Origin: Acinetobacter rudis
Lineage (GTDB): Bacteria > Pseudomonadota > Gammaproteobacteria > Pseudomonadales > Moraxellaceae
Assembly: GCF_000829675.1 (NCBI RefSeq)
Contig: NZ_BBRX01000034.1
Coordinates: 1-64,000, forward strand
Length of the DNA stretch: 64,000 nt
Direction: 5' to 3'
A program made the position numbers and the translations under genes. The notes beneath the pieces were generated by a model. The model searched no databases, was not told where the DNA came from, and saw only the letters and a program-made list of their open reading frames with translations. Of this stretch, positions 9,008 to 18,863 are shown in pieces; the first letter of the stretch is position 1, and each line of letters starts with the position of its first letter.

Positions 9008-9139
9008 AGTCGAGGGATGCTGCAACGCTGCATGTGCTTTTCACCCCTATAAAAGGATGAATGGCCTCTTTTCATGCTGCTGCCAGGCTCGACGATCGAC
9101 TGTAGTATTCATCTTCAGTCAACAACGGCATCCGCGAAC
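9008..9139 (+). promoter_or_regulatory. S-adenosylhomocysteine (SAH) riboswitch upstream of ahcY
   Basis: The sequence matches the SAH riboswitch layout. Stem P1 is GTCGAG (9009-9014) with CTCGAC (9088-9093). The conserved GATGCTGCAACG core follows P1, and GCCAGGCTCG precedes its closing strand. The diagnostic pseudoknot is GGATGC (9015-9020) paired with GCATCC (9129-9134) inside AACGGCATCCGCG. Related riboswitches carry GC-richer bases in this pseudoknot, so the pairing here looks like compensatory change. SAH riboswitches switch on ahcY when the toxic product SAH builds up. The ribosome-binding site of ahcY lies about 30 bases further on, so control may be of translation or of transcript completion. 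Confidence 0.88.
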
Positions 9140-9177
9140 AGAATGATCAACACCAAACTAGAAATTAGGAGATCCTG

Positions 9178-10560
9178 ATGAACGCGGGAAACGCTACATT
9201 TACCGATTATAAAGTTGCCGATATCGCTCTTGCAGACTTTGGCCGTAAAGAAATCAAACTTGCTGAAGCAGAAATGCCAGCGTTGATGGGTCTACGTCGT
9301 CGCTACTCAGCTGCAAAACCACTTGCTGGTGCTAAGATTTTGGGTTGTATTCATATGACAATTCAAACAGCAGTTTTGATCGAGACACTTGTTGAACTCG
9401 GTGCTGAAGTACGTTGGACTTCATGTAATATTTTCTCGACTCAAGATCACGCTGCTGCTGCTATTGCCGCTCGTGGTATTCCTGTATTTGCTTGGAAAGG
9501 TGAAACAGAAGAAGAATATATGTGGTGTCTAGAACAACAAATCAATGTAAATGGCACGCCTTGGGATGCCAACATGATTTTGGATGATGGTGGTGACTTA
9601 ACATCATTAGTTCACGATAAATATGCTGATTTACTTAACCACATTCATGGTGTAACAGAAGAAACCACTACAGGCGTACAACGTCTGTTAGAAATGTGGA
9701 AAGATGGCACACTGAAAGTTCCTGCAATCAACGTCAATGATGCTGTGACTAAATCTAAAAATGACAACAAATATGGTTGCCGTCACTCTTTAAATGATGC
9801 AATCAAACGTGCAACTGACATGTTACTTTCTGGTCGCCGCGCTCTTGTTATTGGTTATGGTGATGTAGGTAAAGGTTCTGCACAATCTTTACGTCAAGAA
9901 GGCATGATTGTACGTGTAACAGAGGTCGATCCAATTTGTGCAATGCAAGCTTGCATGGACGGCTATGAAGTTGTTTCTCCATATAAAAATGGCGTACAAA
10001 CAGGCAACAAAGCCGATATCAATCATGACCTATTGCAAAATACTGACTTGATCGTGACTACAACTGGTAACTATCACGTATGTGATGCTGCAATGCTTGA
10101 TTCTTTGAAAGCAGGCGCAGTAGTGTCTAACATCGGGCATTTCGATACTGAAATTGATACGAACTACTTGCGTGGTTATAAGTGGGTTGAAGTTAAACCT
10201 CAAGTTCACCAAGTTTACCGCAGTGAAGATGAGCAAGATTATTTAGTCCTATTATCAGAAGGCCGTTTGGTTAATCTCGGTAATGCTACAGGTCACCCTT
10301 CACGCGTGATGGATGGTTCATTTGCAAACCAAGTTTTAGGTCAAATGCACTTGTTTGCTGAAAAATTTGCTGATCTACCAAGCGAAGAAAAAGCAGCACG
10401 TATTCGCGTAGAAATTTTACCGAAGAAACTTGATGAAGAAGTTGCTGCGGCAATGGTTGCAGGTTTTGGCGGCGTCCTAACTCAGTTAACTCAAGTTCAA
10501 GCGGATTATCTAGGTGTTGCTGTTGAAGGTCCGTTCAAATCAGAAACTTATAAATACTAA
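9178..10560 (+). CDS. ahcY: Adenosylhomocysteinase (S-adenosylhomocysteine hydrolase)
   Basis: 460 residues. This cytoplasmic NAD-dependent enzyme splits SAH into adenosine and homocysteine, removing the inhibitor left by methyltransferases and feeding the methionine cycle. Recognisable parts are [20 protein letters not shown] near residue 56, the DDGGDLTS substrate segment, the NAD-binding [17 protein letters not shown] near residue 220, and the C-terminal KSETYKY with the lysine and tyrosine that complete the neighbouring subunit's NAD site. A strong AGGAGA ribosome-binding site precedes the ATG. It is preceded by the SAH riboswitch and followed by metF, so it is the first gene of a methionine-cycle unit. 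Confidence 0.97.
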   Translation: MNAGNATFTDYKVADIALADFGRKEIKLAEAEMPALMGLRRRYSAAKPLAGAKILGCIHMTIQTAVLIETLVELGAEVRWTSCNIFSTQDHAAAAIAARGIPVFAWKGETEEEYMWCLEQQINVNGTPWDANMILDDGGDLTSLVHDKYADLLNHIHGVTEETTTGVQRLLEMWKDGTLKVPAINVNDAVTKSKNDNKYGCRHSLNDAIKRATDMLLSGRRALVIGYGDVGKGSAQSLRQEGMIVRVTEVDPICAMQACMDGYEVVSPYKNGVQTGNKADINHDLLQNTDLIVTTTGNYHVCDAAMLDSLKAGAVVSNIGHFDTEIDTNYLRGYKWVEVKPQVHQVYRSEDEQDYLVLLSEGRLVNLGNATGHPSRVMDGSFANQVLGQMHLFAEKFADLPSEEKAARIRVEILPKKLDEEVAAAMVAGFGGVLTQLTQVQADYLGVAVEGPFKSETYKY

Positions 10561-10626
10561 GTTAAGCCCTGACTTAAGGTGGCCATCACAATAGTGATGG
10601 CCACTACAGTAAGAACTGGGCTCAAC
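10561..10626 (+). promoter_or_regulatory. Nested stem-loop between ahcY and metF
   Basis: Starting at the base after the ahcY stop, GTTAAGCCC (10561-10569) pairs with GGGCTCAAC (10618-10626) with one mismatch. Inside is a perfect 11-bp hairpin GTGGCCATCAC (10579-10589) / GTGATGGCCAC (10594-10604) with an AATA loop. No U-run follows, so it is unlike a terminator. The metF ribosome-binding site begins a few bases after the outer stem. A role as an RNA processing, stability or translation-control element is an inference. Confidence 0.55.
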
Positions 10627-10644
10627 AATAATAAGGATTGCAAC

Positions 10645-11481
10645 ATGAGCAAACATGTCCCTATTTCGTTTGAATTTTTTCCAACAAAAACTGATGTAGG
10701 CGCGGAAAAACTTCGTACAGTACATCAAGAACTACAACAGCTAAATCCTGAGTTTTTCTCAATCACTTATGGTGCAGGGGGTTCAACACGTGAACGTACA
10801 CTTGCGGCCATTTATGATTTCTATGAAAAAGGTACACCCGTTGCACCACACCTATCTTGTATTGGTGATAACAAACAACGTATTGCAGAGTTGCTAGACC
10901 TTTATAAATCAAAAGGTATCAACCGCATTGTCGCACTGCGTGGCGACCTCCCCTCTGGTCAAGTAGGACTCGGTGAGCTTCCTTATGCACAAGACTTAGT
11001 GCGTTTCATTCGTGAACATTCTGGAGATCACTTCCAGATTGAAGTTGCTGCCTACCCAGAAATGCACCCTCAAGCTGCCAGCTTTGATACAGATATTCAA
11101 CACTTTGTTGAAAAGGTCAGTGCCGGTGCTAACGCAGGTATTACTCAATTTTTCTTTAATCCAGATGCATATTTTTACTTCATGGATCGTGTGCAAAAAG
11201 CAGGTGTAGATATTCCTGTTGCACCAGGCATTATGCCAATCACCAATGCCAGCAACTTAATCCGATTTGCGGATGGTACAGGTGCTGAAGTCCCACGTTG
11301 GATTCGTAAGCAACTACAAGCTTATGGCGATGATACTCAAAGCATCAAAGCATTTGGACACGAAGTGGTGTTGAACTTATGTGAGCGTCTGCTTGCAGAT
11401 GGTGCACCAGCACTGCATTTTTATACAATGAATCAAACTGATCCAACTCGCCAACTGGTGAAAGATCTTAATCTCGCTTAA
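10645..11481 (+). CDS. metF: Methylenetetrahydrofolate reductase
   Basis: 278 residues from the ATG at 10645 (MSKHVPISFEFFPTKT...), which has an AAGGA ribosome-binding site. It is a FAD enzyme that reduces 5,10-methylene- to 5-methyl-tetrahydrofolate, the methyl donor for methionine synthesis. The TIM barrel shows SFEFFPTKT at the N-terminus, the YGAGGSTRERT loop, the ALRGDLPSGQ segment and FFNPDAYFYFMDR. An upstream in-frame start at 10579 would read through the intercistronic hairpin and is not credible. It follows ahcY, so SAH removal and homocysteine remethylation may be co-expressed. Confidence 0.96.
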   Translation: MSKHVPISFEFFPTKTDVGAEKLRTVHQELQQLNPEFFSITYGAGGSTRERTLAAIYDFYEKGTPVAPHLSCIGDNKQRIAELLDLYKSKGINRIVALRGDLPSGQVGLGELPYAQDLVRFIREHSGDHFQIEVAAYPEMHPQAASFDTDIQHFVEKVSAGANAGITQFFFNPDAYFYFMDRVQKAGVDIPVAPGIMPITNASNLIRFADGTGAEVPRWIRKQLQAYGDDTQSIKAFGHEVVLNLCERLLADGAPALHFYTMNQTDPTRQLVKDLNLA

Positions 11482-11503
11482 ACGTTTGCACAGAGTACCT
11501 TAT

Positions 11504-12226
11504 ATGTCCCGTTTTTTTATCGATGCAGAACTTGAACTTGGTGTAGATTTACAACTCACAGATCAGGTGTTTCATCATTGGGTTAAGGTGTTACGTGCAC
11601 AAGTTGGCGAAACTGCCACCTTATTCAATGGACAAGGTGGCGAGTACTTCGTCACACTTATCGAAGTAAACAAAAAGTCAGCAAGTGTCAGTGTTGATCG
11701 ATTTAACCCAGATAATCGCACTCCAGCAGCAACCATCCTGATTGGTCAAGTCATGAGTAAAGGCGACCGTATGGATTATATGGTGCAAAAAGCCACTGAA
11801 TTAGGAGTTAGTCAAATTCAGTTGCTCACTTCGGAACGCTGTGAAATGCGTTTAAAATACGACCGCGACCAAAAGAAAATAGATCACTGGCAAGCTATTG
11901 CAACTGCTGCTTGTGAACAATGTGGCATGAATATAGTTCCTCAAATCTTAGCCCCACTCAGTTTAGAACAATGGCTTACAACTGACTTACCTGCGACTAA
12001 ACTGGTTTTAGCACCAGATACTGAAAAAACAAATGCTTTGGCAGAGATGAAGCATGATATCGCTCTACTTATCGGTCCTGAGGGCGGTCTCAGTGATGCA
12101 GAAATAAACACAGCACAACAACACGGTTTTAAAAATTGGTGTATAGGCGATCGCGTATTACGCACAGAGACAGCACCGATTGTCGCACTCTCTATTATCA
12201 TCTATAAACTACAAAACGATATTTAA
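11504..12226 (+). CDS. rsmE: 16S rRNA (uracil-1498-N3) methyltransferase RsmE
   Basis: 240 residues beginning MSRFFIDAEL. It is a SPOUT-class enzyme with a PUA-like N-terminal domain (residues 1-70, with HHWVKVLRAQVGE and LFNGQGGEYF) and a knotted SAM-binding domain (LLIGPEGGLSDAEI near residue 190, then RVLRTETAPIVALS). It methylates U1498 in the decoding region of 16S rRNA. I chose the ATG at 11504; a TTG at 11486 would add six unneeded residues. It follows metF by 22 bases and may share its transcript, although its function is unrelated. Confidence 0.95.
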   Translation: MSRFFIDAELELGVDLQLTDQVFHHWVKVLRAQVGETATLFNGQGGEYFVTLIEVNKKSASVSVDRFNPDNRTPAATILIGQVMSKGDRMDYMVQKATELGVSQIQLLTSERCEMRLKYDRDQKKIDHWQAIATAACEQCGMNIVPQILAPLSLEQWLTTDLPATKLVLAPDTEKTNALAEMKHDIALLIGPEGGLSDAEINTAQQHGFKNWCIGDRVLRTETAPIVALSIIIYKLQNDI

Positions 12227-12322
12227 ACTTTTCGTGAATTCCATCAAAAAAACCATTGCTTTTCACATTAATAAACAGTAGTTTGATTTCGCAAAACCAA
12301 GTTTTTCTGAACAACATGTGCG

Positions 12323-15112
12323 ATGGATCTCATTAGTATGATGGATATGCATAAACAGCGACTCTCGCATCATGTGGATCTTAACTTGATCCATGGTGCG
12401 GCCCACAAAATGCAATATTTTATTGCGGGCAGTGCTGTGATTAACATTATCTATCTATTGCTCTATCCATTTGAATCTAAAAACTTATCTATTTCTTTAA
12501 CCACCATACTCCTGTTGATTGAAGGTGGTTTATTTTTAGCATTTTATTTAAATCGACGCTTTTTAATCTCATTACCCATTAAACAACTTGATCTAAGCTG
12601 TAAACTGATCAGTTTAGGCATCGGACTCAGTTTAGCCATCATTAATTATATGGTGATGTTCAATTTTCTTGCCCTTTCAGCCATTGGCTATATGGATGTA
12701 TTTATCTGGCTAATGTTGCCATTGAGTATTGTCTATATCTCTGCGCTGCTTGCCTTTAACCAACGCCCACACTATTTCTTTTTTATCTTTATTCCTTCAA
12801 TTTTTACTTTTTTATCACTGCATTTACTCTTTTTACAGCACATCTCTTTTCACCTAAATATCTTGATTGGCCTATGGTTAGTTTGCTTGCTCTTAGCCAT
12901 TTTGGTCGTATCTTACACACATATACGCATGCGCTGGCGCTATGTAAACCATGATTTGATAAAAGAAAAACAACAGCAATCAAAAAAAATTAAACAACTC
13001 AGGCAAATTGTTCAGCAGCATCGAACTGAACTTGAAGAAATGAACAACCATTTAATGCGTTACCGTACCGATCTTAACTTTACTCAACAAAACGCAGGTG
13101 TAAACACTTGGCTCTGGGATATTAATACACGCCAAGTCACCATTAGTAATGATCAGTTCAACCTCAATCTTCGATATGTAAATGGACAAGCCCAGTTCAT
13201 TATCCACCCCAAAGATTTACCCCTTTATTGCAAGCAAATGCGTAAATACTTGCGTGGTCAAATAGATTTATTTGAATTACAATATCGTGTCAAAAAAAAT
13301 GATCGTTGGTTCTGGATTCATGATGTCGGTAAAATTACAGCGCGTGATCCCATTAACCACAAACCACTACAAATGATTGGTATTTTCAAAGGTATCAACG
13401 AAGAAAAAGATGCTTATGAGCAATTGCGATTAGCAGCAAACCTTTTTAACCAAGTTACAGAAGGTCTTTTTGTTTTAGACCAGAATCTTCGCTATATTAG
13501 CGTAAATAATTACTACGAAAAACTCACGGGACTTAAGCGCTGTCAGCTTTTAGGCCAACCATTCTTCTCCACTCGATTTACCCAAAAAGACTTGCTACAA
13601 ACACAGCATGACGAAATTTTAAAACAGTTATCTCTTTTTGGTGAGTATCGTATTGAATTACAAGAACAGTATATGACAGGTGATAAACAGAGTATCGGCA
13701 TAAAAATCAACCGATTAAACAACATAGAAGAGCCAGCAGCCACCTATGTCGGTAATGCAATTGATTTAACTGAACGCAAACAACATGAGCAACGTGTTTC
13801 TTATCTAGAGCAATATGATCTACTGACTGATCTACCCAACCGCTTCTATTTTCATTACCGTCTGAACAAATTAATCAATCAAGAACCGCCCTGTAGGTTT
13901 GCATTGTTTCGCCTTAACATAGACCGTTTTCGTCTTTTCAATGATTTATACTTTAACCCTGCAGGTGATGAGCTACTCAAAAAATTTGCAGAGCGTCTCA
14001 GCCAATATTGTAATAATGCCCTGCTGACAGCGTATCTCAACAACGATGACTTTGTCGTTGCAATACAAACCTCTGATTCAAATATTAATATTAACAATTT
14101 GGCTCAAGGAATTTTAGCAGCCTTCCAAGAACCGTTTTTTATCAATGAACAAGAGAAATGTATTTCCATTTCTATAGGTATTGCGATTCATCCTGAACAA
14201 GGTGCACAAGTCGATGTCTTATTGCGCAAAGCAGAAGCGGCCCTACTCAAAGCCAAACAGTTGGGCGGTAATACCTATCACATATTTAATGAACAGTCTT
14301 ACGAACACTTAAACGATAAAATCATCCTAAGAGGTGATCTACAGCAAGCATTAAAAAAACAACAACTCACCGTCTATTATCAACCTCAAATTTGCAGTAC
14401 CACATTAAAAATTATTAGTTTCGAAGCCTTAATTCGTTGGCAACACCCTAAATACGGACTAATCTCCCCCAATATTTTCATTCCTTTGGCTGAAGAAACC
14501 AGTTTAATCACCGAAATTGGCCAATTCGTTATTTTTGAAAGCTGTAAACAACTTAAAGTATGGCGTGAACTTGGGTTTGATGATATTCGTGTATCGGTCA
14601 ATATTGTTGCCCAACAAATTCTGCGTGGTCAATTACTGCTCGACCTCGATACCGCAATGGCAATGTATCAAGTGAAAGGCAATCAACTTGAACTTGAGCT
14701 GATTGAATCCTCTCTTTTAGAAAATAGCGCTCATGTCATCGATTTCCTCTCTAAAATTAAAGAACGCAATATTTCGATTTCACTAGATGATTTTGGTATG
14801 GGCTACTCCTCACTCGCCTACCTTAGTCAGTACCCAATTGATAAGCTTAAAATTGATCGAGCCTTTATTTCTCGGATCGGAGATCAAAAAGAAGAAGCAA
14901 TTGTCAATGCAATTATTGCCATGGGTAAAGCCATGGGCATGAGCTTAATTGCAGAGGGTGTAGAAAACGACATACAGTTACAGTATTTACAACAACATAA
15001 TTGTGACGTGCTACAAGGATTCTATTTCTCTAAACCCTTGACAGCGCTTGAAACTACCGCGTACTTGAGTCAGTATAAGCATTCTTTGGTGTCTCACTCA
15101 TTGTCTCAGTGA
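12323..15112 (+). CDS. Membrane PAS/GGDEF/EAL protein, probable c-di-GMP phosphodiesterase
   Basis: 929 residues. About six hydrophobic segments between residues 27 and 205 form a membrane sensor module. A coiled stretch (about 215-245, KEKQQQSKKIKQLRQIVQQ) follows, then two PAS domains (about 255-365 and 372-490). The GGDEF domain (about 495-650) is degenerate: the signature position reads NNDDF in LLTAYLNNDDFVVA, so cyclase activity is unlikely. The EAL domain (about 665-915) looks intact: SFEALIRWQHP, SVNIVAQQ, ELELIESS, DDFGMGYSS, KLKIDRAFI, AEGVEN and LQGFYFSKPL all retain the metal and catalytic positions. The best call is a c-di-GMP-degrading enzyme, perhaps GTP-tuned. No good ribosome-binding site was seen for the ATG used. 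Confidence 0.87.
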   Translation: MDLISMMDMHKQRLSHHVDLNLIHGAAHKMQYFIAGSAVINIIYLLLYPFESKNLSISLTTILLLIEGGLFLAFYLNRRFLISLPIKQLDLSCKLISLGIGLSLAIINYMVMFNFLALSAIGYMDVFIWLMLPLSIVYISALLAFNQRPHYFFFIFIPSIFTFLSLHLLFLQHISFHLNILIGLWLVCLLLAILVVSYTHIRMRWRYVNHDLIKEKQQQSKKIKQLRQIVQQHRTELEEMNNHLMRYRTDLNFTQQNAGVNTWLWDINTRQVTISNDQFNLNLRYVNGQAQFIIHPKDLPLYCKQMRKYLRGQIDLFELQYRVKKNDRWFWIHDVGKITARDPINHKPLQMIGIFKGINEEKDAYEQLRLAANLFNQVTEGLFVLDQNLRYISVNNYYEKLTGLKRCQLLGQPFFSTRFTQKDLLQTQHDEILKQLSLFGEYRIELQEQYMTGDKQSIGIKINRLNNIEEPAATYVGNAIDLTERKQHEQRVSYLEQYDLLTDLPNRFYFHYRLNKLINQEPPCRFALFRLNIDRFRLFNDLYFNPAGDELLKKFAERLSQYCNNALLTAYLNNDDFVVAIQTSDSNININNLAQGILAAFQEPFFINEQEKCISISIGIAIHPEQGAQVDVLLRKAEAALLKAKQLGGNTYHIFNEQSYEHLNDKIILRGDLQQALKKQQLTVYYQPQICSTTLKIISFEALIRWQHPKYGLISPNIFIPLAEETSLITEIGQFVIFESCKQLKVWRELGFDDIRVSVNIVAQQILRGQLLLDLDTAMAMYQVKGNQLELELIESSLLENSAHVIDFLSKIKERNISISLDDFGMGYSSLAYLSQYPIDKLKIDRAFISRIGDQKEEAIVNAIIAMGKAMGMSLIAEGVENDIQLQYLQQHNCDVLQGFYFSKPLTALETTAYLSQYKHSLVSHSLSQ

Positions 15113-15220
15113 GCCGAGAATTTGCACTGTCATATTGCTATGATGATGCACGTGTTATGTTCGGTTTAGATTCGCCAAAACTTTCAGCCGATTAGGCTTT
15201 TATTTACGATCGAGATTCAA

Positions 15221-17491
15221 ATGGACGAACAATCTTTAAAACAGCAAGCTTTGTATTACCATGAGTTTCCAACTCCAGGAAAAATTAGTGTTACTCCAAG
15301 TAAACAACTAGTTAACCAACGTGATTTGGCACTCGCCTACTCACCTGGAGTTGCAGCACCGTGTCTTGAAATTGAAAAAGACCCTTCTAAGGCTGCACTC
15401 TACACTGCACGTGGCAACTTGGTTGCTGTGGTCAGTAATGGTACTGCGGTTTTAGGATTAGGTAATATTGGGCCTCTAGCATCTAAACCTGTGATGGAAG
15501 GTAAAGGTGTTTTATTTAAAAAATTTGCTGGTGTCGATGTTTTTGATATCGAAATCGCAGAAAATGATCCAGACAAAATTGTCGATATCGTTGCTGCGCT
15601 TGAACCTACTTTTGGTGGGATCAACTTAGAAGATATCAAAGCACCAGAATGTTTTTATATCGAGCGTAAACTACGTGAACGTATGAACATTCCGGTATTC
15701 CATGATGATCAACATGGAACCTCGATTATCGTTGGCTCTGCACTGCTTAATGCCTTACAACTGAACGGCAAAAAAATTGAAGAGATTAAAATTATCGCTT
15801 CAGGTGCAGGTGCAGCAGCACTCTCATGTTTAGACCTACTCTGTGCACTTGGTGCAAAAAAAGAGAATATTACCGTTGCTGACTCACGCGGCTTGATCAC
15901 GACACAACGTGATGGCTTAGATGAGTCTAAGAAACGTTATATGCAAGACATCACTGCAACACAATTGCACGAAGTGATGGCAGGTGCTGACATGTTCCTC
16001 GGTCTATCTGCGGCAGGCATTCTTACCAAAGAAATGGTTAAAGAAATGGCCTCTGACCCGATTATTTTTGCTCTGGCCAACCCAGATCCAGAAATCCTAC
16101 CTGAACATGCACATGAAGTCCGCCCTGACGTCATCATGGCAACTGGTCGCTCAGACTATCCAAACCAAGTAAACAATGCTTTGTGTTTCCCATATATCTT
16201 CCGTGGTGCGCTTGACGTTGGTGCAACCACCATTAATGAAGAAATGAAAATTGCTTGTGTTCATGCAATTGCACGTATGGCACATATTGAAGCAGATGCT
16301 GCAACATATGGTGAAAAATCAGCATCATTTGGTCGTGACTACCTCATTCCACGCCCACTTGATCAGCGTTTGATTTTAGAAATCGCGCCTGCAGTTGCAC
16401 AAGCAGCTATGGATTCTGGTGTAGCAACTCGCCCAATCCAAGATTTTTCAGCTTACCGTCAACGTTTGTCAGAGTTTGTTTATAACTCTGCTTTCATGAT
16501 GAAGCCAATCTTTGCACAAGCGAAAACTGCGCCAAAACGTATTGCCTATGCTGAAGGTGAAGATCAACGTGTACTTCGTGGTGCACAAATTGCAGTCGAT
16601 GAAGGTATTGCCTTCCCGATCTTGGTCGGTCGTACTGCTGTGATCGAAGCCAATATCAAAAAATTGGGTTTACGTTTACAACATGGTGAAAACATTGAGA
16701 TTGTCGATCAAGAAAAGAACCCTTTATATGAAGAGTTCTGGAACGATTATCATCAAATCATGCAGCGCAAAGGTGTAACTGTAGAATACGCACAACGTGA
16801 ATCACGTCGCCGCTCAACTTTAATCGCAGCAATGCTGGTTAAGTTTGGTAAAGCTGATGGTATGCTTTGCGGTACATATTCAAGTTATGATATTCATCTT
16901 GAGTTTGTCAAAAATATCATTGGCCTAAAAGAAGGTATGAATAACTTCTTTACGCTCAATGCATTGATGCTTGAAGACCGTAACCTCTTTATTGCAGACA
17001 CTTATGTCAACACAAACCCAACTGCAGAACAGTTGGCAGAAATGACTATTTTGGCTGCTGAAGAAGTACGTCGCTTTGGTATCACACCACGTATTGCTTT
17101 ACTCTCTCACTCAAGTTTTGGTTCAGATCAAAATGATCCTAGTGCACAAAAAATGCGTAAGGTCTATGAGATCTTGAGTCAAATTGCTCCTGAGCTTGAG
17201 GTTGAAGGTGAGATGCACGGTGATGCAGCATTGGATGAAAATATTCGTCATTTTGCTTTCCCGAACTCACGTTTCAAAGGTTCAGCAAACTTGTTGATTA
17301 TGCCAAACCTTGATGCAGCAAACATTTCATTTAACTTGCTCAAGTCGACTTCGGGCAATAATGTCACTGTAGGCCCAATCTTGTTAGGTGCAGCTAAACC
17401 TGTACATATTTTAACTCCGACAGCAACAACACGTCGTGTAGTAAATATGACAGCACTCACTGTTGCTGAAATCCAACAAGCACAAGCTTAA
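15221..17491 (+). CDS. maeB: NADP-dependent malic enzyme with C-terminal phosphotransacetylase-like domain
   Basis: 756 residues, normal for MaeB (about 759). It oxidatively decarboxylates malate to pyruvate, giving NADPH. The N-terminal part (1-430) carries [56 protein letters not shown] and the dinucleotide-binding [12 protein letters not shown]. The C-terminal 320 residues resemble phosphate acetyltransferase ([36 protein letters not shown]) but act as an acetyl-CoA-responsive regulatory part in this family. It appears to be monocistronic, with its own terminator just before cca. Confidence 0.96.
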   Translation: MDEQSLKQQALYYHEFPTPGKISVTPSKQLVNQRDLALAYSPGVAAPCLEIEKDPSKAALYTARGNLVAVVSNGTAVLGLGNIGPLASKPVMEGKGVLFKKFAGVDVFDIEIAENDPDKIVDIVAALEPTFGGINLEDIKAPECFYIERKLRERMNIPVFHDDQHGTSIIVGSALLNALQLNGKKIEEIKIIASGAGAAALSCLDLLCALGAKKENITVADSRGLITTQRDGLDESKKRYMQDITATQLHEVMAGADMFLGLSAAGILTKEMVKEMASDPIIFALANPDPEILPEHAHEVRPDVIMATGRSDYPNQVNNALCFPYIFRGALDVGATTINEEMKIACVHAIARMAHIEADAATYGEKSASFGRDYLIPRPLDQRLILEIAPAVAQAAMDSGVATRPIQDFSAYRQRLSEFVYNSAFMMKPIFAQAKTAPKRIAYAEGEDQRVLRGAQIAVDEGIAFPILVGRTAVIEANIKKLGLRLQHGENIEIVDQEKNPLYEEFWNDYHQIMQRKGVTVEYAQRESRRRSTLIAAMLVKFGKADGMLCGTYSSYDIHLEFVKNIIGLKEGMNNFFTLNALMLEDRNLFIADTYVNTNPTAEQLAEMTILAAEEVRRFGITPRIALLSHSSFGSDQNDPSAQKMRKVYEILSQIAPELEVEGEMHGDAALDENIRHFAFPNSRFKGSANLLIMPNLDAANISFNLLKSTSGNNVTVGPILLGAAKPVHILTPTATTRRVVNMTALTVAEIQQAQA

Positions 17492-17544
17492 AAATTAAGA
17501 TCGCAAACGTATTTGCAGTAAAGCATTGCGTTTGCTCTCTTGTG

Positions 17545-17591
17545 AAAACCTCTATTCTGTAGCATGATTGCTTGAAGTATAGAGGTTTTTT
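17545..17591 (+). terminator. Terminator hairpin after maeB that contains the cca ribosome-binding site
   Basis: AAAACCTCTAT (17545-17555) pairs perfectly with ATAGAGGTTTT (17579-17589) across a 23-base loop, followed by two more T. The 3' arm contains AGAGG (17581-17585), the ribosome-binding site of cca, seven bases before its ATG at 17593. The same hairpin could end the maeB transcript and hide the cca start on read-through RNA. Confidence 0.65.
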
Positions 17592-17592
17592 C

Positions 17593-18822
17593 ATGCAAGT
17601 TTATTTAGTAGGCGGTGCAGTTCGAGATCAATTACTCGGGCATCCCTATCAAGAAAAAGATTATGTCGTCGTTGGCGCAACCCCTGAGCAGCTCCTTGCC
17701 CAAGGGTATCAACCTGTGGGTAAAGATTTTCCAGTTTTTTTACATCCAATCAGTAAAGAAGAATACGCACTTGCTCGTACTGAGCGCAAGTCAGGTCAGG
17801 GTTATCACGGCTTTGAGTTTTATACTGATGTAGATGTAAGCTTAGAACAAGATTTGATTCGAAGAGATCTTACCATCAATGCTATGGCCATGGATGAACA
17901 TGGTCAGGTCTATGATCCCTATCATGGTCAGGACGATTTAAACAAGAAAATATTACGCCATGTCTCTCCTGCTTTTGCTGAAGATCCGCTGCGTGTATTA
18001 CGCGTAGCACGTTTTGCAGCACGTTATCATACCTATGGCTTTCGTGTTGCAGAAGAAACGCTGGAACTCATGCGCCAGTTGGCAGAATCTGGTGAACTGA
18101 ATTGTTTAACACCTGAGCGTATCTGGAAAGAGACTTCACGTGCACTGATGGAACCTCATGCCGATATCTACTTTGAAACACTTCGTCAATGTCAGGCACT
18201 TAAGGTGCTCTTTCCACAATTAGATGCTTTGTTTGGCATACCACAGCGCCCCGAGTATCATCCTGAGATTGACTGCGGCATTCATACCCTGATGGCACTA
18301 CAACAAGCATGTCAAGCCGACTATTCGCTTGAAGTACGCTTTGCTGTCTTAGTCCATGACTTAGGTAAAGCGCTTACGCCTAAAGAACAATTACCTCGTC
18401 ATATCATGCACGAAGAACGTGGTTTAGCACCAGTTACTGAGCTCTGTGAACGTTTAAAAGTTCCGACACATATTCGACTACTAGCTCAAGTGGTATGTAA
18501 AGAACACCTTAAATGCCATCAACTGTTACAGCTTAAACCCGGCACGATCTGGCGTCTGCTACAGCGTTTAGATGTCATGCGCCGTCCTGAACGGGTTAAA
18601 GCATTTGCCCAAGCCTGTAAATGTGATGCGAAAGGACGCTTGGGGCTAGAAGATCGTGACTATCCGCAAGCTGACTTTTTACTTGAGGCAATGCAAGCAG
18701 TACGTAATGTCAAAGTACAAGACTTGCCCAAAGAGTTGCAAGGCTCAGAAATAGGTGAATACCTTATCAACAAACGTATTGAAGCAATTGCTACGTTTAA
18801 GCAAGGTTACCATTTAAATTAA
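17593..18822 (+). CDS. cca: Multifunctional CCA tRNA nucleotidyltransferase / 2'3'-cyclic phosphodiesterase
   Basis: 409 residues from the ATG at 17593 (MQVYLVGGAVRDQLLG), matching the roughly 412-residue gammaproteobacterial enzyme. It adds or repairs the CCA tail of tRNAs. The nucleotidyltransferase head has GGAVRDQLLG, EKDYVVVGATPEQL, RRDLTINAMA with the metal Asp, and the RVLRVARFAARY RNA-binding segment. The C-terminal HD domain has FAVLVHDLGKALTPKE, supporting phosphatase/phosphodiesterase activity. An upstream ATG at 17572 would put the start inside the terminator loop and adds residues the family lacks. Confidence 0.96.
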   Translation: MQVYLVGGAVRDQLLGHPYQEKDYVVVGATPEQLLAQGYQPVGKDFPVFLHPISKEEYALARTERKSGQGYHGFEFYTDVDVSLEQDLIRRDLTINAMAMDEHGQVYDPYHGQDDLNKKILRHVSPAFAEDPLRVLRVARFAARYHTYGFRVAEETLELMRQLAESGELNCLTPERIWKETSRALMEPHADIYFETLRQCQALKVLFPQLDALFGIPQRPEYHPEIDCGIHTLMALQQACQADYSLEVRFAVLVHDLGKALTPKEQLPRHIMHEERGLAPVTELCERLKVPTHIRLLAQVVCKEHLKCHQLLQLKPGTIWRLLQRLDVMRRPERVKAFAQACKCDAKGRLGLEDRDYPQADFLLEAMQAVRNVKVQDLPKELQGSEIGEYLINKRIEAIATFKQGYHLN

Positions 18823-18828
18823 CTGACT

Positions 18829-18863
18829 CCCCTCTTAAACTTAGGCTCAATCAATAAGAGGGG
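18829..18863 (+). terminator. Probable terminator after cca
   Basis: CCCCTCTTA (18829-18837) pairs with TAAGAGGGG (18855-18863) six bases after the cca stop codon. The following T-run is weak (AATGTTTAG), so termination may be partial. Confidence 0.5.
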
